64,000 nucleotides of DNA from Pseudomonadota bacterium (lineage in GTDB: Bacteria; Pseudomonadota; Gammaproteobacteria; Steroidobacterales; Steroidobacteraceae), in contig JAEWBG010000101.1 in the NCBI GenBank assembly GCA_023391335.1, positions 1 through 64,000 of the forward strand. Direction: 5' to 3'. Positions 1-8,266 of the stretch are shown in pieces. Each line of letters opens with the position of its first letter. The stretch's first letter is position 1. The notes beneath the pieces are model-generated. The model was not told the origin of the DNA and did not search any database. It worked only from the letters and a program-made list of their open reading frames with translations. Position numbers and translations under genes: made by a program.

Positions 1-631
1 TTTGGCGGATGCGCTGGTAGATGGAGGTGAATTCAGAGTCTTCGGGTGTCTTGGCAATGCCAGCACGGATCGGATTGAGATCCACGTAAGCCATGGCCGT
101 GAGGATGCCTGCGTCATCCAGCAGTGCCTGGGATTTGAATCGTCCTTCCCAGAAGCGGCCGGTGCAGTCGTCCTCGGCATTGGCTCGCCGAGCTAAATAT
201 TCATTCAGATGGCGCATGAACCAGCTGATGTCGAACAGACGCTCGCGCCAGGTCGCGATCAGGGTCTCGGCGGCTTCACGCTCGGCGGGTGACCCGTCGG
301 GCGACAAGTAACGCTGAATCAGGTGCGGCTGCAGGTGCAGTTGGCTCCAACGATGAATGACTTCCTCGGCCGTCCAGCCTTTGGCCTTCTCGCGATCGAC
401 GTACAGAACGAGGTGGTAGTGGTTGGACATCACGGCATAGGCACAGATCTCGATGGCAAAGATGCTCGATAACTCTGCTATTCGGTCGATGACCCATTGC
501 TTGCGGTGAGAGTAATCGCGGCCAGCGAATTCATCCTGTCCCCACAGCCATGCCCGTCGCACGCATCGCGAGACAACGTGGTAGTACGGCGTGTCTTGAA
601 GGGAGATCAGGTGCTTGCGTGCGTAGCCCAT
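1..631 (-). CDS. REP-associated tyrosine transposase (RAYT, Y1_Tnp/IS200-like), C-terminus cut by window edge
   Basis: This frame stays open from an ATG at 631 to the left edge, giving about 210 residues without a stop. Visible family marks are the HUH-type metal-binding motif HYH at residues 71-73 (in SNHYHLVLYV), the box GRFWEGRFKSQ around residue 159, and the putative nucleophilic Tyr182 in AYVDLNPIRAGIA. These are typical of chromosomal Y1 transposases that mobilise or maintain REP palindromes (family knowledge). It is not flanked by insertion-sequence ends. The 300 bp upstream of its start carry six TGGGTGTCC repeats, which are probably its REP-type substrates (inference). The last residues lie outside the window. 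An ordinary IS200/IS605 TnpA is less likely because of the longer REP-type C-terminal box. Confidence 0.9.
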   Translation of the reverse strand, partial: MGYARKHLISLQDTPYYHVVSRCVRRAWLWGQDEFAGRDYSHRKQWVIDRIAELSSIFAIEICAYAVMSNHYHLVLYVDREKAKGWTAEEVIHRWSQLHLQPHLIQRYLSPDGSPAEREAAETLIATWRERLFDISWFMRHLNEYLARRANAEDDCTGRFWEGRFKSQALLDDAGILTAMAYVDLNPIRAGIAKTPEDSEFTSIYQRIRQ

Positions 632-1171
632 GGGTGAAGCGTACGCACCGTGAATGTTTGTGGATCGCGATTATCTCGACGTTTGCGGACTAATTCGGTG
701 GGTGTCCGGAAAAGAACGTCCGGACAAGAACGGCAGACTAATTCGGTGGGTGTCCAGAAAGACGGGATTCTGGACTGGGGTACTGATTTGTTGGGTGTCC
801 AGAGGGTGTACCGGTTCATTGGGTGTCCAGGAGCGAAAGATTGGGTGTCCAAAGCGAAAGATCGCTTTCGGCCCATTGCTTGCGGGTCCAACTACAAGGG
901 TCCTAGTCTTTGGGTGTCCAGAGAAGAAGGAGTGCCCGCTTGATGAGCCAGGACATAGTCACCCGCCTGTGCGAGTGCGACGAATTTCAACTCCGTATGC
1001 TCTGCGATCTCTGACAGACATCGCTGGATTGCGACTTTCCGTTTTGTCGAGCGACGAGAGGCGGATGTTGAGCTCCTGTTCAATTTGCTCAACACCCATG
1101 GGTTCTTTGCGCCAAGGCCTTTCTTCTCTCCGGGTACCGCATGCCCTCCGTGTGAATTTCCTTTTCTTCTC
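632..1171. other. Intergenic region: REP-like cluster plus unassigned sequence
   Basis: The 540 bases between the RAYT gene and minE hold the TGGGTGTCC cluster (699-919, listed separately). From about 930 to 1170 there is no convincing gene. The longest minus-strand frame here (892-1095) has no recognisable domain and its 3' end runs into the repeats. A fragment reading CACACGGAGGG near 1145-1155 resembles the interspersed CACGGAG word seen elsewhere. Confidence 0.6.
699..919 (+). repeat. Six REP-like TGGGTGTCC repeats beside the RAYT gene
   Basis: Exact TGGGTGTCC copies start at 699, 747, 792, 820, 842 and 911. Several sit in a wider context: ATTCGG precedes the first two, and AGA or AAA commonly follows. 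The same 9-mer occurs five times in inverse orientation at 49695-50029. Proximity to a RAYT gene suggests REP elements mobilised by that enzyme (inference). Confidence 0.75.
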
Positions 1172-1432
1172 CTATTTCACCGCCACTTTCTCAGGCAGCG
1201 CGACGGACAGCTCGAGCACTTCATGCCCGTCTTCTTTTTCTAGATTGATCTGGATCGCATCCGGATCGACATTCACGTACTTGCGAATGACTTCCAGCAA
1301 TTCGCGATGCAGTAACGGCAAGTAATCGGGGCCGCCGCGAGCAGTGCGCTCCTGTGCGACGATGATGCGAAGACGTTCCTTGGCGACGTTGGCGGTTTGG
1401 GGTGTGCGACGGAAGAATGCGAGCAGCCCCAT
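1172..1432 (-). CDS. minE: Cell division topological specificity factor MinE
   Basis: MinE stimulates the MinD ATPase and drives pole-to-pole oscillation of MinCD, so that the division inhibitor is lowest at midcell. The product is 86 residues, the usual size. The N-terminus (MGLLAFFRR, then TANVAKERLRIIVAQER) matches the membrane-targeting and MinD-contact helix. The C-terminus (YLPLLHRELLEVIRKYV and DAIQINLEKE) is the dimerising topological-specificity domain. I place the start at ATG 1432; the open frame extends six bases upstream to a TTG that overlaps the minD stop. It is the last gene of minC-minD-minE. Confidence 0.95.
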   Translation of the reverse strand: MGLLAFFRRTPQTANVAKERLRIIVAQERTARGGPDYLPLLHRELLEVIRKYVNVDPDAIQINLEKEDGHEVLELSVALPEKVAVK

Positions 1433-1434
1433 GA

Positions 1435-2247
1435 TCAACCTCCGAACATGCGGGCCAAGAAGCCCTTCTTAGGTTCATCGATGAAGCGCAACACTCGCTC
1501 CTCGCCTATGAGTCTTGCGACCGCGTCCTCGTAGGCGTCAGACACATCGCTTTCGGTATTCAAGATCACCGGTGTGCCGGCGTTGGAGGCCGACAACACA
1601 TCGGGCGACTCGGGGATCACCCCGATGACGTCGATACCGAGAATTTCTTTGACGTCGCCGACGCTCATCATCTCGCCGTTCGCTACGCGACGCGGGCTGT
1701 AGCGAGTGAGCAGCAGATGTTCTTTTACTTTTTCTTCGCCCTTTTCGGCACGCTGCGTTTTGCTGGAGAGCAATCCGAGAATGCGATCCGAGTCGCGGAC
1801 CGAGGAGACTTCCGGATTCACGACGACGATCGCGCGATCAGCGAAGTACATCGCCAAGTGCGCGCCCTTCTCGATGCCGGCGGGCGAATCGCAGACGATG
1901 TAATCGAAGCTCTCGGTGATCAGCTCATCCAGCACGCGGCGCACGCCTTCGGCATTGAGCGCATCTTTGTCGCGCGTTTGCGAAGCAGCGAGCACGAACA
2001 GCGTTTCGATCCGCTTGTCCTTGATGAGTGCCTGCTTGAGCGTGCAGTCGCCGTGAATGACGTTGACGAAGTCGTAAACGACACGCCGTTCGCATCCCAT
2101 GATCAGATCGAGATTGCGCAGCCCGATGTCGAAGTCGATCACTGCGACCTTTTTGCCTCGCTTCGCGAGCCCGCACGCGAGGCTGGCTGAGGTTGTCGTC
2201 TTGCCGACGCCGCCCTTACCCGATGTGACTACGATGATTTCGGCCAA
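1435..2247 (-). CDS. minD: Septum site-determining protein MinD (ParA/MRP ATPase)
   Basis: MinD is a membrane-binding ATPase that recruits MinC and is released by MinE. The N-terminus carries the deviant Walker A motif SGKGGVGKTT. VIDFDIGLRNLD and YIVCDSPAGIEKGA follow as switch and Walker B regions, and the C-terminus GFLARMFGG is the amphipathic membrane-targeting helix. The frame is open further upstream, but homologues begin at (M)AEIIVVTSGKGG. That corresponds to a TTG at 2247 preceded by GGGAG eight bases upstream, so I take the TTG as start (270 residues, the usual size). It lies 25 bases downstream of minC and its stop abuts minE. Confidence 0.95.
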   Translation of the reverse strand: MAEIIVVTSGKGGVGKTTTSASLACGLAKRGKKVAVIDFDIGLRNLDLIMGCERRVVYDFVNVIHGDCTLKQALIKDKRIETLFVLAASQTRDKDALNAEGVRRVLDELITESFDYIVCDSPAGIEKGAHLAMYFADRAIVVVNPEVSSVRDSDRILGLLSSKTQRAEKGEEKVKEHLLLTRYSPRRVANGEMMSVGDVKEILGIDVIGVIPESPDVLSASNAGTPVILNTESDVSDAYEDAVARLIGEERVLRFIDEPKKGFLARMFGG

Positions 2248-2272
2248 TTCAGCATCTCCCAGTGTTTGTTGT

Positions 2273-3040
2273 CTACGCGCCGACCCGCGCGAAGCGCAAA
2301 TCATCCCCGTCTAACCACGCTTGCACCGGCTTGCCCGCGAGCTCCGGCGGAATCGTCTCGAACACTCGAAACACGCCCGCGATCGACACGAGCTCGGCCT
2401 GGAATTCCTGACAAAAGACGCGCGCCGTGACTTCGCCGCGAGCACCCGCGACCGCTCGGCCCCGGAGCGCTCCATATATATGTACGCATCCGTCGGCGAT
2501 CACCTCGGCGCCAGCGCCCACCGTTGTCGTTACGACCAGATCGCGATTGCGCGCATAGACGCGCTGCCCCGACCGGACCGGTTGATGGTGCAGCAGCGAT
2601 GGGACGGACATCGCGATCGGCTCCGCGGCGGCCGGCGCTGCCTTAGGTTCGGGAGCGCTCTCGACGGCAGGCGGTGGACTCGGTGCCGCATGGGGTTTAT
2701 TCGACGCGCGGTGCTGAGGCAGAACGGGAATCCCCAGTTCTCGCGCCAGCGCATCGACTTGCGAAGTGCCGTACCCAAGCCCGACAGGCAACATGCCCGC
2801 CTCACGAATAGCATCGAGCAACGCGCGTGTTCCGGCGACGTCCGGCTCACGATCCAGCGCGCTCAAATCCAAACAAACAGCGGTGCGATCGAAGAGTTGC
2901 GGAGCGGCGAGCACCCGGGCAGCCAATTCGTTTTTGATTGCCGTAGGGTCTGTCGTGCGAATTCTGACTTGCACCAGCCCGACATGGCAGAAGCGCATTT
3001 CAAACGAAGGTTCTGCTGGCGCGTTTGCAGCTTTATTCAT
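2273..3040 (-). CDS. minC: Septum site-determining protein MinC
   Basis: MinC is the FtsZ-polymerisation inhibitor of the Min system. From the chosen ATG at 3040 the protein has 255 residues: an N-terminal FtsZ-inhibiting domain (about 8-105), a Pro/Ala-rich linker (about 110-150) and a C-terminal beta-helix that dimerises and binds MinD (RSGQRVYARNRDLVVTT, then GCVHIYGALRGRAVAGARG). The frame is open 93 bases further upstream, but that extension (Arg/Ser/Thr-rich) has no place in the family. It is the first gene of the min cluster and is divergent from the exopolysaccharide-like operon. Confidence 0.93.
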   Translation of the reverse strand: MNKAANAPAEPSFEMRFCHVGLVQVRIRTTDPTAIKNELAARVLAAPQLFDRTAVCLDLSALDREPDVAGTRALLDAIREAGMLPVGLGYGTSQVDALARELGIPVLPQHRASNKPHAAPSPPPAVESAPEPKAAPAAAEPIAMSVPSLLHHQPVRSGQRVYARNRDLVVTTTVGAGAEVIADGCVHIYGALRGRAVAGARGEVTARVFCQEFQAELVSIAGVFRVFETIPPELAGKPVQAWLDGDDLRFARVGA

Positions 3041-3408
3041 CGACGCTTTGCATGAGGTTGGCAGCGACGGACGCGAAGGACGCCCGCGAAAACTGGTGCG
3101 AAGTGTAGCGGGAGTAAATGTGAAATGGGGCACAAAATTGCGCCGATATTGGCGACACCCGGATCGAAAGTTGGAGCGATCGGCAGCGCATGATGCGGCT
3201 TCATCGAACTCGCGTTACACCGTCCGCTGCCGCACCGAAGCTTTCCAGCGAGACCCATCGCGCACTTCCCTGTCCTTCAGCATCCGACTGACCCAGGTTT
3301 CGGGTCGGCGGTGCTCAAAGCCCCACTGAGACGCTACGGATAATCCCCGAACGTTGCGCCGTTCGCTGCTGTGATCGGCGTCACATCAAAATTCAAGCGT
3401 CTTCGCGC
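3041..3408. other. Divergent intergenic region between minC and the TackOD1 gene
   Basis: The two flanking operons point away from each other, so both promoters should lie here. I see no strong sigma-70 box pair, operator dyad or RNA gene. Part of it (3041-3133) is an open upstream extension of minC that I do not regard as coding. Confidence 0.4.
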
Positions 3409-4890
3409 TTGGTCGATCTTTCGTACTTGATGCAATTGGTTTTTTTGTCGAGCCAAACCGTGAAGGAATCCAGCGCCAAGGTCCACGTGCTTCCGGTCGT
3501 CGCCAGCATTGTCAGCGGCGGACCGACCGTGGGCGGGCTCGGCGAAAACCCGATGGTCCGCGTCGCCGGCCCGACCTATGCAAGCCCAACCGCACTGTTC
3601 GCAAACACCGGCTCGACCGTCGATGGCGTCATGCTCTATGCATCGGAGGCGACTCAGGCGTTCGAGTGGCTTCGCGCACTGCGACGCGACGCTCGCTATG
3701 CGCTCGCACCCATCTTCACGGCTCGGCGCTGGAACGAGGTCGTCGATGCACTCAGCGACGGCGTGATTGCAGATCCCCCGCACCTCTATGAACGCTGCGG
3801 TGCCATTCACGATCAGATTCGCGCCTTGCCTGCACGCTCGATAGCCGATGCCGAAGAACGCTTGCTCGCCTTCCTCTACACGCGAGTGGACTATGTACTG
3901 CAGCCGGCGTGCGACTGGAGCACCACGCAGGTCTATTCGTATCCGGTGCTCGATGTCTTTGCGCCGAGCAACACGAACGGCATGGAATGGAGCACGAACC
4001 TGCGGCGTCGAGGATTGCTAGAGCCCGTCTCGCTCGTGGATCGGATCCGGCTGTGCCCCTCTTGCGCCGGTGCCCATTTGAACTTCGTGGATGTGTGTCC
4101 GCAGTGCTCTGCGATCGATATCGCCGAAACCGTCTTCCTGCATTGTCACACCTGCGGACACGTCGCAAAGCAGGATGAGTTCATCAGCCGCAACACGTTG
4201 AGCTGCCCGAAATGCCTGATTGCACTCCGGCACATCGGCGTCGACTACGACCGCGCGCTCGAAGCATTCGCCTGCGCGAAGTGCGAAGGTCGCTTTACCG
4301 AGCCCGACGTCCGGGCCCATTGCCTACACTGCCACAAATCGCATTCGACCGACGCTCTGCCCGCTCGACGCATCGAGTCGATGCGCTTATCCGAAGCAGG
4401 ACACCTTGCGGCTCGCACCGGCCGCATCGGTGAACTCTTCGCGCTCATCGATGAATTCAATTGCGTGCACCCGGCGTACTTTGAGCAGACGCTCGACTTC
4501 CTGCTGAGCCTTTCGCGCCGGCATAAGGAAATCGAATTCGGCCTCGTGTGCCTGAAGTTCTCGAACATCCGCGAGCTGCTCGCAAAACTGCCGCGCATCG
4601 AAGTCACGCAGATGATCGACGGCTTCGCAACCCGACTGCGAGAACTCGTACGAACGACGGACATGGTGTTACGCAGCGATGACGAACATTGCTGGTTGTT
4701 GCTGCCGCAGACTCCCAAGGCGGGTGTCGATGTACTGGTCTCGCGCGTGCAATCGATTCCTGAAAAGGCGGCGATTTCCGCTGATCAGACGCTGAAACTC
4801 ACCATCGCATCGAGCGGCACGCGCGCGCTGGCCGAGCGTCAAGTCGATGCGAAATTGTTGATGGCAGAGTTGCACGCCAAGGTGTCTTGA
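3409..4890 (+). CDS. TackOD1-type zinc-ribbon protein with degenerate GGDEF domain; putative c-di-GMP effector of the polysaccharide cluster
   Basis: The ORF has up to 493 residues; numbering starts from TTG 3409. Residues about 70-120 resemble a receiver fold lacking a clear phospho-acceptor. Residues about 160-320 hold six CxxC pairs (C216/C219, C230/C233, C246/C249, C266/C269, C289/C292, C305/C308), the signature of the metal-binding TackOD1 output domain. Residues about 360-490 align with a GGDEF domain, but DDEHC (424-428) replaces GGDEF, so cyclase activity is unlikely. The inhibitory-site motif RxxD survives as RTTD (415-418) at the expected distance. PelD is a known precedent: a degenerate GGDEF domain that binds c-di-GMP to switch on a synthase. 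The stop overlaps the ATG of the glycosyltransferase, so the genes are co-translated. The start is uncertain: ATG 3430 and GTG 3460 are alternatives, and none has a strong ribosome-binding site. Confidence 0.8.
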   Translation: MVDLSYLMQLVFLSSQTVKESSAKVHVLPVVASIVSGGPTVGGLGENPMVRVAGPTYASPTALFANTGSTVDGVMLYASEATQAFEWLRALRRDARYALAPIFTARRWNEVVDALSDGVIADPPHLYERCGAIHDQIRALPARSIADAEERLLAFLYTRVDYVLQPACDWSTTQVYSYPVLDVFAPSNTNGMEWSTNLRRRGLLEPVSLVDRIRLCPSCAGAHLNFVDVCPQCSAIDIAETVFLHCHTCGHVAKQDEFISRNTLSCPKCLIALRHIGVDYDRALEAFACAKCEGRFTEPDVRAHCLHCHKSHSTDALPARRIESMRLSEAGHLAARTGRIGELFALIDEFNCVHPAYFEQTLDFLLSLSRRHKEIEFGLVCLKFSNIRELLAKLPRIEVTQMIDGFATRLRELVRTTDMVLRSDDEHCWLLLPQTPKAGVDVLVSRVQSIPEKAAISADQTLKLTIASSGTRALAERQVDAKLLMAELHAKVS

Positions 4891-6236
4891 TGGACGTCTT
4901 GGCACATCTGACCCAAGCGTGGCTCACCCTGCGCGAGTTGGCGTACAACGCCCTGCATTCCGATTGGCTGAGCGTCGTCTCGAAATTCTTTCCGTTCGTG
5001 CTGTTGTTCGAGCTGCCGGTACAAGCGGTGGTGATGATCGGCGGGATGCGCTACTACTTCGCGCGCCGTCGCGCAGATGCGATCCCGCAAGTTCCTTACT
5101 GCCCGAAAATCACTTGCATCATCACCTGCTATTCGGAAGGTGCGGACGTTCGCAAGACGATCGAATCGCTCACCGAGCAGCTGTATGCAGGTCACATCGA
5201 AATGCTTGCTCTCGTCGATGGCGCGCATCAGAACCGTGCGACCGCCGATGTCTTGTATTCGCTGATCCCATACGTCAACGCGCGTGCGAATCGTCGCTTG
5301 GAAGTCGTGCCGAAGATTCAGCGTGGTGGACGCGTCTCCAGCCTGAATCAAGGACTGGCGTTGGCGAAAGGCGCAATCGTCTGTGCACTCGACGGCGACA
5401 CCTCGTTCGACAACGACATGATCTTCAACGTCGCTCAACACTTCCGCGACGCGAACGTCGTGGCTGTCTCGGGCAATCTGCGCGTGCGCAACGCCAAGAA
5501 GACTGTCGTCACGCGGTTGCAGGCGCTCGAGTACATGCTGTCGATCCACTTGAGTCGTGCAGGGCTCGATCAATATGGCGCCGTGAACAACATCTCCGGT
5601 GCATTCGGCGTGTTTCGACGCGACTTCATCCGTCGCATCGGCGGCTGGGATAGCGGCACGGCGGAGGATCTCGATCTCACGTTGCGAATCAAAAAGTACT
5701 TCCGTCGTCATCCGAACTTGCGCATTCGTTTCGAACCGCGCGCCGTCGGCCACACGGATGCCCCGGAATCGCTCGGACAGTTCCTCAAGCAACGGCTGCG
5801 ATGGGACGGCGATCTGTCGTATCTATACCTGCGGAAGTATCGCGAGTCGCTGCGCCCAGCTCTGCTCGGCTGGCGCAACTTCCTCGCACTTGCCTGGACG
5901 GGATTCTTCTTTCAGCTCGTGCTGCCCTTCGTGGTGCTCGCGTACATGAGCTACGTGTTCTTCGTGTACCCAGCCGGCTACGTGCTGGGTGTGCTCGCCT
6001 TTGTCTACTTGTTCTATGTGCTCCTGAGTCTCGCGATGTACGCAGAGTACGTCGCGCTATTCTCGGAGCGTCGTCGTTACGACCTCAGCTTTGCTTGGGT
6101 CCTGCTGCTCTTCCCGGCGTTTGCGTTCATCACGCGGCTTTGGAATGCGGTCTCGACGATGGCGGAACTGTTCGACAAATCGCATCTGGATTCGTCGATG
6201 GCACCTTGGTGGGTGCTGCGCAAGACGAAGTTCTGA
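4890..6236 (+). CDS. Processive family 2 glycosyltransferase (polysaccharide synthase), membrane-bound
   Basis: The protein has 448 residues. It has an N-terminal membrane segment (about 33-57), a cytoplasmic GT-A catalytic domain (about 72-310) and three or four C-terminal membrane segments (about 330-420). Catalytic signatures are LVDGA (D110), DGD (D168/D170), the acidic pair in TAEDLD (E259/D260) and QRLRW (301-305). The QxxRW motif marks processive enzymes such as cellulose, poly-N-acetylglucosamine and hyaluronan synthases, so it probably both polymerises and translocates a beta-linked glycan; the sugar cannot be told. There is no PilZ domain, so any c-di-GMP control would have to come from a partner. 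The ATG overlaps the stop of the upstream TackOD1 gene (TGATG). The next gene starts 2 bases after its stop. Confidence 0.92.
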   Translation: MDVLAHLTQAWLTLRELAYNALHSDWLSVVSKFFPFVLLFELPVQAVVMIGGMRYYFARRRADAIPQVPYCPKITCIITCYSEGADVRKTIESLTEQLYAGHIEMLALVDGAHQNRATADVLYSLIPYVNARANRRLEVVPKIQRGGRVSSLNQGLALAKGAIVCALDGDTSFDNDMIFNVAQHFRDANVVAVSGNLRVRNAKKTVVTRLQALEYMLSIHLSRAGLDQYGAVNNISGAFGVFRRDFIRRIGGWDSGTAEDLDLTLRIKKYFRRHPNLRIRFEPRAVGHTDAPESLGQFLKQRLRWDGDLSYLYLRKYRESLRPALLGWRNFLALAWTGFFFQLVLPFVVLAYMSYVFFVYPAGYVLGVLAFVYLFYVLLSLAMYAEYVALFSERRRYDLSFAWVLLLFPAFAFITRLWNAVSTMAELFDKSHLDSSMAPWWVLRKTKF

Positions 6237-6237
6237 T

Positions 6238-8253
6238 ATGCGCATCCTAGCCCTCATTCTTCTCGTCTCGATAACGACGTTGGTCAGCGGCGCAGAACTG
6301 CCGAGCCTACCCGAGCTCGAAGCTCAGCTGGCGCGCTCCGAAGCCTTGCAGCTCATGGACGCGCAATACGATCTGGCCCGGCAACGAGTGAGTATCGAAG
6401 AACATCGCCAGGGCGCGAGCTTCTATTCGAACACGAGCTTTTCGGACAACGACGAAGTGGTCGACGTGGGGCGCACGCGAAGCTATCGGCAGTTGGGTAG
6501 CGGCATCGGCATCCGCTTGCCGATTCTAGGCAGCCGCTTGCAATGGCTCGCGAATCTCGCCGACACCACGCTCGCTGTGGCGCGCGAAGAGAGCGAACGC
6601 GAAGCGAAGCGACGCGAGCTGCTCAAGCAACTGCGCCAGGCTTATGCCACGTATTGGGCCGCGCAGCAGAACGAGTCGTTGAGCGTTGCGTACGCCTCTG
6701 ACGAACCGACGGTCGAGCGCGGCTTGATGCTGCGCACGAAGGCAGGCTTGTTGCTGGATTCGGATCGGCTCGAGTTCATGAGCGGATTCGCACTTGCACA
6801 TCGTGATCAGATCAGCGCGCGCAGTGACCGCGAACGTGCTTTGGACTCGATGCGCTTGCTCGTTAACAACAACATCGAGGACGGCACCGCACGCAGGCCG
6901 AATCTCGCCGTGTGCTCACCCAACCCCGACACGATCTCGAATTGGGCCGACGCATACCCGGATGTGAAGTTCTTGAAGGCTGCGCTGATGCAACTGGATT
7001 CCGATCCGCGCTCCAATCCGATGTTCCCGGTGAACGCGGAGATCCGTGCCGGCTATCAGCGCACCACCGAGTGGCCGACGCAAGAACAGGGTGGATCCGC
7101 TGCGATCACGTTGTCATTCGATGTGCCGCTAAACTTCATCAGTCAGCGCCGCGTGCTGCAATCTTCGGCTGCGACCATGCGCTCGCAAGCGCAGCTCGCA
7201 TATGAGTTGCGTAAGACGGAAGTGGAACAGGCGATACGCACACTGTTGCGGCAGCGCTCGGTGCTAGACCAATCCCTGCAATTCGCACGGCTTAGACTTG
7301 CAGCCGCCCGCGAATCGGTGCGCGAGCGTGAGCTGCGGGCTGCGTCTCTTGCCGGCGATGTCATGGAACAGCTGCAGCAATCGCGCTTGGCACGCTATCA
7401 CGCAGCGAAGGAAGTGATCGACGCCGAACTGTCGCTACAACTGTGGTCGGCGCAATGGAGTCTGTACGCGCCGGCAGTCTGCACGACCCGCGCGCAGTAT
7501 GTTTGGTCATCTGAAAAGACACTGAAACAACTGCGTACGCAGACGCGCGGCGCGCAACGAGATGTGAATGCGCTGTTGATCTCGTTGGACGCCGATCAAC
7601 TCTCGCGCTATCGGGACCAACCATCCTCATTGAACGCCGCGCTTACGGGCGCGCATGCGCAAGGTCTTCGCGTTGAGCTGCTGCTCGGCGAGCCTCGTTG
7701 GATCCTGCCAGAGCATCGCGGCGAGCTCCTGAGCATCGTCGATGAGTTCTCGACCTTCGCATTCGACGGCATTCACTTGGATCTGGAGCCGAATCAACTC
7801 CCGCAGCACGATGGGACCGAAGTGCTCGAGCAACTCGTGGCGACGTTGAAAGCGGTTCGATCGCACACGGCGCTTCCGTTAGAACTGAGCGTGCACCCTC
7901 GCTATCTCACGGCCCAAATCGATGGGCGCTCGCTGGGAGACCATCTGATCGACAACGACGTCGCGGCGACGTTGATGATTTACGTCTCCAATCCCAATCG
8001 CGTGATCGAGATTGCGCAGCCGCTCTTGGATCGCTATCCCAATCTACAGCAGCGAATCGCGTTGAGCGTGGAGAACACACTTTCGCCGGAGGAAAGCTTG
8101 TACGCATTGGAACCGCAGGAGCGCGAGCGCCGGATTGCACTCATCGAGTCCACGCTGACCATGCGCAATTTCGTCGGAATCACATTGCAACCTGCTGCGG
8201 CTGAACGCACTGCGTTGTCGGCTCAAACGGATCGTGAGCTGGCTGGATCGTGA
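6238..8253 (+). CDS. TolC-type outer-membrane channel fused to a C-terminal GH18-like TIM-barrel domain
   Basis: The protein has 671 residues from ATG 6238, one base after the preceding stop. A signal peptide (about 1-19, ending VSGA) fits periplasmic or outer-membrane export. Residues about 20-415 look like an outer-membrane efflux protein: two long helical, Arg/Glu/Ala/Gln-rich halves with beta-strand insertions near 85-100 and 285-300. From about 440 the character changes to a barrel-like domain. It contains DGIHLDLE at 510-517, matching the GH18 signature (D-G-x-x-x-D-x-E) with E517 as likely acid/base, and later strands LELSVHP, LMIYVSN and RIALSVEN. I infer that a glycan channel carries its own glycosidase. 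The channel call is firm; the GH18 family assignment is moderate and other TIM-barrel hydrolases are possible. Confidence 0.8.
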   Translation: MRILALILLVSITTLVSGAELPSLPELEAQLARSEALQLMDAQYDLARQRVSIEEHRQGASFYSNTSFSDNDEVVDVGRTRSYRQLGSGIGIRLPILGSRLQWLANLADTTLAVAREESEREAKRRELLKQLRQAYATYWAAQQNESLSVAYASDEPTVERGLMLRTKAGLLLDSDRLEFMSGFALAHRDQISARSDRERALDSMRLLVNNNIEDGTARRPNLAVCSPNPDTISNWADAYPDVKFLKAALMQLDSDPRSNPMFPVNAEIRAGYQRTTEWPTQEQGGSAAITLSFDVPLNFISQRRVLQSSAATMRSQAQLAYELRKTEVEQAIRTLLRQRSVLDQSLQFARLRLAAARESVRERELRAASLAGDVMEQLQQSRLARYHAAKEVIDAELSLQLWSAQWSLYAPAVCTTRAQYVWSSEKTLKQLRTQTRGAQRDVNALLISLDADQLSRYRDQPSSLNAALTGAHAQGLRVELLLGEPRWILPEHRGELLSIVDEFSTFAFDGIHLDLEPNQLPQHDGTEVLEQLVATLKAVRSHTALPLELSVHPRYLTAQIDGRSLGDHLIDNDVAATLMIYVSNPNRVIEIAQPLLDRYPNLQQRIALSVENTLSPEESLYALEPQERERRIALIESTLTMRNFVGITLQPAAAERTALSAQTDRELAGS

Positions 8254-8266
8254 GCTGGAGCTAGAC

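Noticed and set aside
892..1095. 67-codon minus-strand frame upstream of the min genes
   Set aside because: No domain, no ribosome-binding site, and its end lies in the REP-like repeats; kept only as unassigned sequence.
654..1325. 223-codon plus-strand frame through the REP-like cluster and minE
   Set aside because: It reads across repeats and antisense to minE; its protein text (repeated GCPG/WVSR) is the translated 9-mer repeat.
4887..6236. Start of the glycosyltransferase at TTG 4887
   Set aside because: ATG 4890 overlaps the upstream stop in the usual TGATG fashion and needs no rare start codon.
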